Assembly (NCBI RefSeq): GCF_002443255.2
Contig: NW_019211456.1
Coordinates: forward strand, 38,199,042-38,263,041
Length of the DNA: 64,000 nt
Reading direction: 5' to 3'
Origin: Varroa destructor
Lineage: Eukaryota; Arthropoda; Arachnida; Mesostigmata; Varroidae
The notes beneath the pieces are model-generated. The model did no database searches and was not told where the DNA came from. It saw only the letters and a list, made by a program, of their open reading frames with translations. The position numbers and the translations under genes are program-made. Positions 1 through 11,567 of this stretch are shown here, piece by piece; position 1 is the first letter of the stretch; each line of letters opens with the position of its first letter.

Positions 1-147
1 GTACTATGATGTTATAGCATCGTCATGCACAGCCCTGTGGTGCATGTGCACAGAGTATGCACACAGGATGACATTTAACAAATCACCAAGTTGTGCATGT
101 GAGCATATCATAACTGGAGTAACGAAAAAAAAAAAGATTCTAATTAC

Positions 148-293
148 CTTGGGACAGCAATGGCGGGAAGATAGTCGTAGGACACGGCGTTAAATATCTC
201 ATGCTTTATGTCTACCGCCATTAAACGTTGGAGTTTTTCGACGCGAAACTGGGCGTACGGTCCTTCCTCGAACGTGGACAACCCCACGCGTAT
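148..293 (-). CDS. Internal exon of an unrecognised minus-strand gene
   Basis: Read on the minus strand this is a 146-nt block bounded by an acceptor ending TATAG (complement of 294-298) and a donor CCCAAG|GTAATT (complement of 143-153). Only one of the three frames is open; the other two carry stops. It gives 48 codons plus 2 nt, starting in phase 0 and ending in phase 2, and reads IRVGLSTFEEG ... RVEKLQRLMAVDIKHEIFNAV ... YDYLPAIAVPR in parts. The mix of charged and hydrophobic residues and the clean borders look like a true internal exon. I do not recognise the family. A faint resemblance to the helix before the 'EFLP' motif of animal haem peroxidases is too weak to use. The 3' part of the gene lies left of the window. 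The phase-0 entry fits a possible first exon at 6979-7011. Confidence 0.55.
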
Positions 294-3200
294 CTATATT
301 TAGTAAGCAAGCAGGCTATCACTGCGCTGTCATATGAGAGGGACCTGCATTAGCACATCGTGATGATTTTCAGCCGAAGCCTTAGCTATAGAAGAAACTC
401 TAGCAGAACCGGAACCGGTTTCCCAACTACAATAAACAGACCATCATCAAGTAAAAAGCATTATTTTTAGGGGTGAAAAATGGCAATCATCCTCAATACG
501 ATTTACCAGCATTTGACTCACGTACTATGCAACAATCAGTGCACATGCGTTGATATTAATACGGGGTATTATCACGCGTACGGTATGTTTAGATATGATC
601 GGTTTTCAAAAAAAGCTTTTTTCAAATGGGGCCATGGGACATCGAAGCATAGCTTCATCGTCAGAACCTGGTATTTGCGTGAAGGTAATATGACTTACTT
701 TGGGGAAAGATATACGAGTGTATGAGAACTTCTGCTTCAATCGAGAGAGTTAAGGCAGATACATATGAAGGATACGCTCTACGCTCGTTCGTATCGAATT
801 ATTCCGCCAGTCTTCTTTCAATTTTAAAACTGAGTTATTTGAAGAACTCTTAATGACCGAAGGTCAATGTATGTAAAACATGTACTTTTTTTTTTGTATT
901 TTATGTCGCTCAAGAGTCGGCTGGCTGATCCAATTATCGAGACAAGGTCGTCAGATATTTAGTTAATCGATTAATTTGCTTCTATTCGGCCGCTTTAATG
1001 TTTCTGCCGATTTTTATCATAACATACGTTTCCTGAGTGACTCAGAAGTATCAGATATTCGTATCAGTTAAAAGCTGACGTGGCAAAAAATATTTACACT
1101 GTGAGCAGAAGTTAACGCTAGTTCCATAGAAAGAACTTTCTTCGCAAGAGAAAAATTCGTTTTGATCGTACGTTCGCGGGGATTCCTGGACAGGATCAAC
1201 TAACCCCAAAATCTTGCACTTGTCTATTTGACATGTGAAATGTTTTGAGCCGCTTACCTTTATAGCCGGAGGACTTTACTGCAGGCCCGATCATAGAGTA
1301 CTCTTAATTTGCTAGTCGTGGTAACAAGTTTATGATATCTCGCTCGTTATGACATCACCTCGAAGCCGCGTTCAGTGAGTGACTGCTGTTCGACCTTCGA
1401 TAAGATATTCGATTTCACGAAATCGTATATCATCTGTCACAATTTCTACATGAATAGTTTGTACCAAAGCCCAATTTTCGTTCTCGATGGCGCTGACTGA
1501 AAAAAAAGCTCGTTAGCTTCAAGCGGACATTCGGCAGTTACACAGAATTCAAGCTAAACTATAAATGCATATTATATGTGGGTAAATCTGGCCACGAAAA
1601 GGTCAGCCTTCAGTAGAGCTTTTCCAGCTTGTTAAATGTGTAGCGCGATCCTATAAATAAGTGGAGGATATGAAAAATGAGTGTCCCTTCAAGGGATCCT
1701 GGCATCTTAATCAAGTAAAAGTACCTTGTTGTATATCGACATTCAAACATACGATGTTTTCGTAATTATCGAGTCATGCTAGCCCCTAGTTAATGACCCG
1801 GAAAGGATATTTCGCTCTGGTGAGGCTTACTTAAATGACCGAAAACAAGTAGCAACGTTCCATTGACTTCTCAACAAATATTCACTCTAAGGGAAAATGG
1901 TTTCAAACGTTTTGTGGCCTATAACTAGTCTATATTTTTAGGCAAATGAGAAGGCCCAGTCGTACATATAGGGGAGGCTGTTTAACTCTGAATCAGCACA
2001 GTAGTGCTTACACAAGCTATTATATGTCATCTTTAGTAGCATTTGCCGTGTGATTTTTCATACGAACAATGCGTGCAATACAACAACGATGGGCTTTGCT
2101 GAGAATTCCGCGCTGTGGCCTTTCTAAAAAATGTCTGTCTGATTCAATTTATTTTTAGACGAACTCTGTTCTCTATCTATTTTTTAACGGGTAACCCCTA
2201 AATTCAAAAATACCCTTAAACAATATTGTAGCTTTAATCCATTAATCTGCAGTTGATAACGACCACTTTTTAGCTAGCCTGACAAGGTAGCCTTTCACCT
2301 TATAGAAAAAAAATGAAAAGAAGCCCAGAATAGGGTTGTCAATAACATAAGCCAGTATAGCGTAGTTACGATTGTTAAACTCCATTTAAAGGCCCCTGGG
2401 ATTTCCTGGTCTCTAACATCTTTCCCCAGAGTCTCATGAACGTGGCTTGCTTCCTGCTAATGTTTTGTTCAGTTGTATACGATTGAACTATCTGAGCCAG
2501 TACAATAGAGCCGTATGTCGTTTTTGTTATCAGTGTTGCCTTTTCTCTATAATTACAAAGTCGATCAAAAATGATCAACTATATAAAGTAGTTGTTTGCG
2601 AGCAGCTTGTTGTCGGGGAAATACATGGTTAGGCTGGGGCCTCTAGAGCATAATCCTTGAATAAGTTATACATTTCGCATGCATTCACAGAGTCTCCAGA
2701 TTTGTCATCCTCACGAGCATCATGAAAACTAGCGTTGTCAACGTTACAACAACAAGGATGTCACCTAACATTGACGACCCGTCGTTCTGATAGGTTAAAA
2801 GGCAACCTCAACGTTGCTGCTGTATCTGAGGTCGTGCGTGAATTATTTTAAAAACTAGACCAGTAACTTCTAACCTGTGACCGTGTTTCCGGCCAAGGCA
2901 TAACCATGTATCCAGATCTAATTAAAATTGAATTCCAGCTACACGCCAAATTTCGATGCTATTGCTTCAAGTTCAATAGAATAAGCGATTTGGTGGGGTG
3001 GCTTTTTTGGGGGGGCAGTGAATTTGGCCATATTTTGGCTGCAATGAAGCCTAATTTAGGGCTGCTATCGTAATTTAGCAAAGGAGGACTAAAGTTCGAT
3101 TACTTTACAGGTACGACTCAGCCATCGACTGCTCCACTCTTCACAGCATTATGCTGTGGAGTGTAGGAGTGGAGCGGTCATATACGTTTTATATTTCAGA

Positions 3201-6200
3201 GCTACAAATTGGCCGAGTTAAGTATTGAGCGGCTATTAATACAGACTCTATATAAAACGCAACTTAACGTTTCTTTTTAGTAAACCTACTAAAGGTTTAA
3301 ATAACGCAAATTTTAGATTGACTTGTGTAAGTTTCTTAAGTTTATTTCGCCGTCTGCTTTGCGCTTTATTTTGCCCAACTTTAACTCACCTAAAATGAGT
3401 TGGGGTTACAGCGCCACAAGATATATTTAATCGTCTTCACCCACGTGGGCCTGACCAAAAACCAAATGATCGGTCGGCGCATGTGAGCATAGGGTACGAT
3501 CGTGATGATATGTTGGACGAAATTACAAATGTGCTTAAATATATCAAGGTGCACCGCGTACTTGATCTGAAAACCCTCAATGATCTCGACTACTTCAATA
3601 TTATATTATGAATGTATAACACGTGTTTGAGTGAGGGTGCTACAGAAGGGTGGCGTCGATCTTGAATATACGAGGAACTTCGTCCGTTCCTCCTCCAGGA
3701 GGTGCGTGAATGCTTTAAATAAGGGAAATTGTAGGGTAGAAGGATTTCGAACGCGGAGTTGAACCCTGATGAGCTGCTGCAATTAAATAGTCGGTTCGGA
3801 CAAGCAATAGTAGTAACAGGCAAAAACAAAACTTTAGACGCGTACACAAGATGTTAATAAGCCATAGTATTCTGGAAACAGTCAATATTTTGAGTGCGAT
3901 ATTGAATATTGATTAGAACATCTCCACAAACATCTGACATTGTTTTTGCCTGATTTAAAATACAGAAGATTGATTGAGCCAACGCTTTTCTTTCCTGCGG
4001 AAGATAACTTTACCAGTAGAGAAAAAGGTAAAAAAACAGTAGTAAATTTATGAATATAAATTAACCTTGTGCACATACACAGAGTGCATGATAATTACTT
4101 TTGTTACAACTTATTTTGCTCAACCTTAAGTGAGCTAAGTAGAGAGGTGTAGTACACGCATCACATCCTCCGGTCTGGCACTTCGCCGAAGCCTATCATT
4201 ATACATGTGGCTTGCTAAGGGCCATTGTGCCTTATTGCCAAATTGGTAAGAAAAACTCTGCGATCCAGAGAGCTCACTTAGATAAAGCAGTCTACACCAG
4301 TGTTCTTATCATTAACAAAGGTCACATGGACCTGGATGATTTCGAAACGACCCAAGAAGACATTTACGGAGCTAAACATGGAAGAAGTTTAGGGCTATAC
4401 AATATTGAAATCTATAGCGTTTTTAATACATTCATGTATTTTCTTTTACCACAATAAAGAAATTATACAGGTTAAGCATCTCGTTTGCACATCTGAGAGT
4501 TCTTGAGAGATCTCGATTCAACGTTAGATACGAAATGGTCACGCACTATATGATCTAAATCTGTGCTTCTGATTGAACTAGAGTGCCAACAAGTTAAAAT
4601 CGCACTTTATGATAAAACGTGTTCATTTTCCCTATGGGATAATAGAAGAGCTATTTTGAAGCGTATGATGAAGTATAGGGTGCGTAAAAGTTCGCGATCT
4701 GTAAACAAGCAAGGACTAGAAGACCGTGGAGGAATATCTATGGCGGCACGCGCAATTTAGGACAATGGATCACTACCGTATAAAGCAGCATTTATTTTAC
4801 ATTGTCGTTGAAATAAGGATTCGATAACGCAAATATTCTGCAAAGGACATAGATCCTTTCTCGCCGGGAAAACGCTTTTAGCAGGCAGTTAGTTCCAAAA
4901 TTCGAATAGATTGACCCAAAAAGGGTACGAACAACCAGTAAGGAGAAGTGTGGATACCGACCCAACGCGCCCAACACGACGTCATCCTCAACAATTTCTC
5001 CCATAGGCGAGCATTCTGTGACCAATTTAGAAGCAAGGTTTGGATCTAAATAAACGCGTTCGATGTGGGCAATTTTTAGTTTCAGCCACAAAGGGCAATC
5101 TGCCAACCATGCCTGCGTAAACCATGCTCTCAGACCGACCGAGTGGCTGCTTCTGTCCTACAATTTGACCCCTTCCGCTTTCCTACGGCAGACGTATATG
5201 AAGGGCAGAGCGCAAAAAACAAGGCCGAAAATTATCCACAGCCTGAAACACTAAACATGTCAAAAGATTGATTAAAGAAATACTGAACTAAACAAAATTG
5301 AGCGAAAATCATCAAAATATATGAGAGGTCCATGAAGGACATTTGGTTGACATTATTTTTTATGTTCAGTGCAAATCAGACCCTCTGGGCTGGGCTGAGC
5401 TAGCTTCGATGCTGCGGTTTATTTCCGTTCCGTAAGTCTGAAGTTGCCCGGCACACGTTAGACAACGCAGGCTTACTTTATAAACGTTCTTCTTGTTTTT
5501 TTATTCAGTGGTTTGAATGAAATCAATATTATGGGTGTTCCAAGTCACTTTGTTCACTCTGTGGAAGAAATCGACAGAGTCTTCAAATGTCAATTTTTCT
5601 GGCTTTTTGACAGCTATGTGCCCTGTCGCGTTTATATTACGACATCGTACGAAAATACTGAATACACCAAAAACAATCAATAGAAGACTTTGCGTTTCAT
5701 TGTAAAAGTGTTGTGGCAATTTAACTAAAATATCAAAAACTATCTGCACAATGCGTACTAATAAAGCTCTACGCAGACGATAACAGCGTATCGTACTTCG
5801 ACATGAGACTGTGGCGCCATCATGGTGAAAAACATGTGGTTCCTTTTATCCTCATATCATATGTTCATTTATTACCCAGTCGAGGACCCTATCGGAGGAT
5901 GATAACTGGCCACCAGTCACACGCCATCAACGGCCATCTCTCATTGTCACTGCAAAGAATCTTCGCGAAAGTTCCGCCTCCAATGAATGCTGCGCCCTCT
6001 GGTGCTGCCGACCGCAAACACTGATTGCTCCCTGATTGTAACTGTCGTCACTGTTATTTGTTTTTGTTATTGTTGTCCGTGGTCCATGGAATTGGGGGTT
6101 TGTCCGTAAAACTGGCTGACGGCCTTTCACATTTCGTTCATCCAGAACTGCCACAATGCGACGGAAGAAAATGTTGTTTTACAAATATCAAGATTTTATG

Positions 6201-6978
6201 TCAATCGTATGCGACGTATTAGAGGAGAAGCAGGCTCCTTACCTTTTGGAAAATAATCTTATGTTGGAACGATGAAAATAAAATATTGAACTGACATTAT
6301 AAAATATAAAAATATATATGCCTGTGTGTGTGCATAGAAGCCAATAAAAGCAATAAATATAAGGTGCACAGCTCTTTATTTAACTATGTTCATCAATAGC
6401 ATTTCAAAAATGGTGACTATGCATTTCCGCCTATTACCCTTCGTTTCAGTCATAAATATCAACGCGGCATAAGTCTGATAGGTTTTTGTTTTTATCGAGA
6501 GGCTTGAGGAACGCGCACAACTGATTAAAGAAAGATAATGATAAAGTAAATCAGCGATTCAAGTACACTACAATAATTCGGCGTTTAATGTTTGGGCGTA
6601 CATTCATTCAGCTTTCTAGCCTCAACGTTGTCGGGAGCTGTTACAATAATATCAAAGCAACAACAATCCTCTAGCTCATTTTTCGTGCACCTGTAACTAT
6701 ATGATCTGTATGCCAATCAGCGCCGTAATAACCCGTGGCCATTTTGCCACTGCAATAACATTATCAGTAAGTTCAACAGCCGGCAGGATTCAGCATTCAA
6801 ACCCACGCAAAAGTCACCGTCGTTGCAGATCCTGAGGCAGTTGTCGCTATCAGTCGACGATTTGATCACTCGTTATGTAGACGCTCATCCAGGCACAACG
6901 AAGCAGTCTCCATATAGTTTTGATTGCTGCCGTTACTTACGTCTTTGCGTAATCATTTTCAAATTGAGATGGACTTAC
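294..6978. other. Non-coding stretch, possible intron of the left gene
   Basis: AT-rich sequence with no ORF that I can support. It holds poly-T/poly-A runs (for example near 888-897) and the strong hairpin at 3127-3179. A minus-strand open frame at about 4792-5127 has a weak acceptor-like edge but no recognisable product. If the exon pair 6979-7011 and 148-293 is right, this is the intron between them. Confidence 0.5.
3127..3179. ncRNA. Long near-perfect hairpin (candidate small-RNA precursor or inverted repeat)
   Basis: The outer arms GACTGCTCCACTC (3127-3139) and GAGTGGAGCGGTC (3167-3179) pair over 13 positions with one G-T wobble. The inner arms TTCACAGCAT (3140-3149) and ATGCTGTGGA (3151-3160) pair over 10 positions with one wobble. 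The 3' side has a 6-nt bulge (3161-3166), and the loop is only a few bases. That gives about 23 paired positions in 53 nt, far more than the surrounding sequence shows. The tiny loop is atypical for an animal pre-microRNA, so a collapsed inverted repeat or transposon end is an equal possibility. Confidence 0.35.
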
Positions 6979-7011
6979 CATCATCAGCCGGCAGCTTCGA
7001 GCTTTTCGCAT
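6979..7011 (-). CDS. Possible first coding exon of the minus-strand gene ending left of the window
   Basis: On the minus strand an ATG (complement of 7009-7011) opens 11 codons, MRKARSCRLMM, running into a consensus donor ATG|GTAAGT (complement of 6973-6981) in phase 0. An in-frame stop lies shortly upstream of the ATG. The exon sits at the edge of a GC-rich block (about 6.97-7.55 kb) that could be a 5' UTR. The exon at 148-293 also starts in phase 0, so direct joining across a 6.7-kb intron would keep the frame. Nothing else links them, and further exons may lie between. This is inference from a good splice donor only. Confidence 0.22.
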
Positions 7012-10000
7012 TTGCCTAACCTTCCAACGTCACATAGTGATCAGGCGGCAATCGGCAGTGACCTTCGTGCTGAAACGTTGCGGACGCAAGCCCCGCAGCT
7101 ACCCGAAACGCTCAAAAGTCCAAAGCTTAATCCCAAATAAAAAGGGAACGTTAAAACGGAAATCTACGGCAGGACGCCAGTCGCATAGGCAAGCTATAAT
7201 AGCGGAGTTGGTGAAGGCAGAGCCTATCCGGCCGAACTGTCCAATCACGCGTTTCAGCTTTCATCTGCTGGTGCGCGATCGTTTTCGAGCCAGAAACCAC
7301 TACCTCATGGTGTTGCTCGATGTTCGGAGGCGATCACGTGTTTCGTCTAGTGCCGCTACAGATCAGCGGCCACCCGAAGATACTACCTTGTTGATTCTGA
7401 TGCTTCTTCTGCTGCGGATGATGATGATCTGGGGCTGCCAATGACGCTGAGTTCCATGTGAACGCTTCGTATGAAATGAAACGTCGATTGGCATCTGCTG
7501 CTGCTACTGCGATATTCAAGCTATTTCGAATGTGATCGGATTTTGATGAGAGACCGCATCAAACGATCCCCACTCGCTCCTTCACTCTGAGGAACATCCC
7601 AACATCTATATAGTTTCCTGGGTCTTTGTCGTGAAGTTATCTGTGTCGCGTATTCTGATCTTTACAGCACCACGCACACTTTCGTTATGTCTTTTCGTCC
7701 TCTTTTTTGCCATTCAATATATATCGTGTATGAAATAACTGGGAAGAAGGGAACAGACATTAGGTACGATCGGTGTTATTTTTCAAGTTGCCGCATGCTA
7801 AACAAAGCTGTTCATGTTTTTCTATTGAAGACATCGAATTCTGCTATTGTTGGATACCTTCTTGAAGTTAATTAGTTAGTTTGTTTTTCTTGAAATGGAT
7901 CCAGGTTTAACTTCAGTTGGCTTTTGGTATAACTATCTTTGTAACCGTATAGAAAATTACTAGGACATTTTTGCGAAGCAGGCCAGCATTCGTAGTGGGC
8001 GATTTGACGAGCTAACAAATAATCGAACTCCTTAAGGCCGTATAATTCTGTATTTTATTAAAGACGATTCCTTCACAAGAAAATCCAACGTGTGCATAAC
8101 ATGCACGAGCAAATCACAGTGATAAGTCATTGTGCAAAGCGTAAAAAGAAGCGCTTCAAAGAACATGATTATTGGCCTATTTAACCGCACATAGCAAAGG
8201 AAATGCTTAGGTACTATGTACTCAGTTACGGTGTGCACGCTTTATTCTGCAGGTCCTTGTGCTTTGCGGTTCTATATTTTTCGAATCAACGTAACATATT
8301 GTTCATGTCCATTTCATAGAACTGCGTAAACTGAGGATAAATGCGTTACTGCTTACGAATTATACTTTTTTGCCAATATTATAATGCCAATCTCGCTGTC
8401 TCAACCCATCCGTTTGCTGAGTGATGTCTAACTTCTTTAATTTTTCACGAAAGGAGAGAGCTTGCCTATTCATTTGTAAATGGTGCATAACCTATTCTTA
8501 CGGGAAAAAAGATCACGGCGGGGAAATAATGGCGCCGACGGCGAGGGGCTTGAAAGTCACGATTTATCGATCTGAGCAAATCAACGAACGGAATAGAGCC
8601 TAAGCACAAGACGAAAGGCGACGCAGGTCGACTGCGCGATGACAAGTTCCGTTTGAATCCTTCGAGAACTTCAACTCATTGAGACACATCGCCTGCTCGA
8701 GTCCTGGTAGGTCACAAAATTCAGATAGAGAGATCGCGTGCGCCAGTCTTGTATCGCCTGCAGGTTTATCCGGAATATCAAAGTATTATAAATAATTAGG
8801 TACGAACACCCTTCGTATAAATAAGGTTAACGGCTAGTGGTCTACCGAAATCGTTGTCGACTCAGTTGCTAATTAAGGTAGAGAAGATGGATCAAGGAGC
8901 ATAATATCATACGAAGTAATAGATAAGTTCTCGAAAGCATTTAAAACGACCCTGACTTGTACTAAATAGTAACATTTCTGAACGGTACCCTAACAAGAAG
9001 ACGGCGAATCTTATTTTAGATACGATGTTGTCCTAAATGCACGAACCCATTACAGTTTGGTCCTGTTTACTCCGAATATTATAGTTTATCAACTTCCAAA
9101 TTGCTTACAAATTTAAGGAGGATGACTGCAGTTCCGGTAAGCTCCGAGATCACGCAACAGGAATCTCTATCAAGGATTATAGAATATAATAGAGGTTTTT
9201 CATCATAGCGGACGATTTGGAATCGGAGCGTGACAATTATGGTTTCGTTAAGTGTGAGAGACTGTGTCACGGTAGGTATCATCGTATGTCAAAAATAGCA
9301 CACTGAAAACAACGGAGCAAAGTTTCTGAAAGCCATATACCCAGAACTGGGCATCTTGCCAATAACTATGCCTATATTTTCGTCTTCGTGTGTAGAATAT
9401 CAAGGACAACATTTTAGCTCGCTTACCAAGTTCAGTTCAATTTACTTTCTCTTTTAAAAAAGGAAAAGCTGGAAGATTTGACGAACGGTAGGCGTTTAGC
9501 TTAGCCATACGTTGTGAGTCACTATCCATATGCAGTTATGATAGATAAACTTATCGCAAATGTATTACTAGCACACTCTATCAGATGACGTCAAAATTTC
9601 TCTACACTGTTTCTTTCCGGTCAATCTGTCTTTTCTCGGTGATCTTTCTGACTCGTTGACTAATTGGTTGTACCTTCGCGGAGTCCTAGAAGACAACGGA
9701 TATCAGAAGTAATAGGAATGAAATCAAATTCGCCATAGCCAGCTCAATAGGCACGCGAACATACGCATCCACTCTCTTCACGGGCAACGAAGTGTCATTC
9801 GTGTGAATAATTCTGTCAGAAGCCTAAAACATCGAATTTGGACTTGAATTAATACAGATGTTGAAAAATACCCTCATGAGACCGCGAAGTCCACGTTATT
9901 GCGAGTGCGCCAGAGTAGTCTAGGGCGCAACTAGGGCTCGCCAGTATCGTGTCGGTAGTAGAATAACTTTGAATCACGTTGATTCGTGTTTCCGGCGCGT

Positions 10001-11410
10001 TTAACAAGTCATTGGCCTTCTAGATGTATATGAATAGCGTAATCCCCGTAAATGTACCTTCAACAAGAAGCCGAACCAGGGTCTGACCCAAATGACCTTA
10101 GCGCCGAAAAGTGGTTCACCCATTCAGTTCTAATAGTATATGTTGACACATCAGTGTAAATTGCCTTCGTCTCAGAAAAAAACAGGTGCTAGACGATTAC
10201 ACTAATTACATTTCCCATCACGATCGACGATCGCTATGCGAAAAGACTCGTGAACGATTCGGCTTGAATAGCAGCGCCAACTCTGGCTGAAGTTTTGAGC
10301 ATATCGGGGTATTTTGACTCTGCTGATATTACTAAAATCTACCGCTCGAGCTAAAGAAGCAACTTCACTTCGATACTTACTCAGCTAGGCAGGTATATCA
10401 TTGTATGCCCGTAACGTGAAGGTAACTGACAACATAGCTAGGAAGATATTAGCGGTTTTGTGCGCGTCGTCAGGCTAGATCGGTGTCAATATCTGCTCGA
10501 GGATATCGCACCAGGCCACACATCCAGTAGGCAGACATCTGGCCTCCCTATTGTACCACACAATGGCATCACTCTCGTGATGTCGCTTCACCCATTGGCG
10601 GCTGACGATACCGGTACGGTTCCTGAAGTCGGACGGTTCAACTAACAAGTCTCCGCCTTCAATGACGAAAGCTCCGCCCACCCACACATGAGTGGCAGCG
10701 CTTCAGTTTCTCACAACACTGGCGTCCCCTGGTGAGAGAACTGTCGAATCAGGGAGAGGCAGATGATGGCGATAGATGAGGTCCCCGGGATTCGATTTTC
10801 CGACCTGGACATTGGCGACTCCCAACTCCCGACTAGACTTGATTCTATAGCCGATGTGGGCGATTACCAGGATTGCTTCAAGCTTCGGCATTCATGTAAC
10901 AGCTTAAGTTATTAAGTAAAATTGTGTAGCACGTTAAGTGCGCGAAGCGCGATACCAACGGTAATACCTTGAACCAAACAAAGCTGTTGAAACGCCTCTG
11001 CTGTTGACATTTGTGGATGTGTGTGTGTGAGTGTGTGTGAGTGTGCCTGCGAGCATGTGTGTGTGTGTATGTGTGTATGTCTCGGTGCGTCAAATGACCA
11101 AAGAACGACGTTTGGTAAATTAGTGAACGTATCACCAATCGGACAAACATTCGGTGATTAGCTTGCTTAACGATTTGCCCCTACACCTTCCTTTGTTGAC
11201 GCCCGAATGAAATTTGCCTAAGCGATTCGTCTCTGTTGAGCTGGGACCAAAGATTAGCGTTATCTTGAAGTGCATCGAGCACTTCTCTGCCTGTATGCAA
11301 CTGGGTCTATGGGTTATCATTATCTAGGTGTGTAAATGCATGCGTCTCGAGACATAGGCATGTCAAGGTAAACGTGAATAGAGAGCAAGATAGCACTGCA
11401 TTGAAGTGTA
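7012..11410. other. Intergenic region upstream of Hox3
   Basis: The first part (to about 7.56 kb) is GC-richer than its surroundings and contains CAG/GCTG-like triplets; it could be promoter or 5' UTR for the left gene. The rest is AT-rich with no supportable ORF. About 10.45-10.89 kb is again GC-richer and open in short minus-strand frames, but I could not assemble a product. A GT-rich simple repeat lies at about 11,012-11,080. The part just left of 11,411 probably includes the Hox3 promoter and 5' UTR, with no clear TATA box or initiator. Confidence 0.5.
11012..11080. repeat. Imperfect GT-rich microsatellite
   Basis: Runs of GT broken by GA, CC and TA steps, about 330 bases upstream of the Hox3 start codon. 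Open reading frames across it (Thr-His repeats on the minus strand) are artefacts of the repeat. Confidence 0.85.
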
Positions 11411-11567
11411 ATGGAACCTTATCCGCCCTGTCCTTCGATGTACGATGGTCCGGAAGTGAAGTTCGAGACATGGGAACCGACAACAACAAGTGCGTCGTCG
11501 GTTCCTCAGGTTGGCCATAACATTGATGGGCCAACTTTATCTTCATCGTCAAAACGGAAAAAAAATT
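11411..11567 (+). CDS. Hox3: Hox3 exon 1 (N-terminus)
   Basis: Encodes 52 residues plus 1 nt, beginning [13 protein letters not shown] and ending SSSSKRKKN, into a consensus donor T|GTAAGT. The phase-1 end joins the next exon as TCT (Ser53). The segment is rich in Pro, Ser and Thr. The ATG has G at -3 and G at +4. No YPWM motif is visible; the nearest Trp context is FETWEP (residues 18-23). Confidence 0.68.

Noticed and set aside
1245..1330. Minus-strand ATG with a strong GTAAGC donor
   Set aside because: It ends in phase 1, which does not match the phase-0 exon at 148-293, and encodes only 12 residues.
4792..5127. Minus-strand open frame with an acceptor-like start
   Set aside because: About 110 codons with no recognised family and no convincing donor; similar lengths occur by chance in this window.
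10475..10891. Two GC-richer minus-strand frames upstream of Hox3
   Set aside because: Separate frames with a stop between them, no consensus splice sites to join them and no recognised motif.
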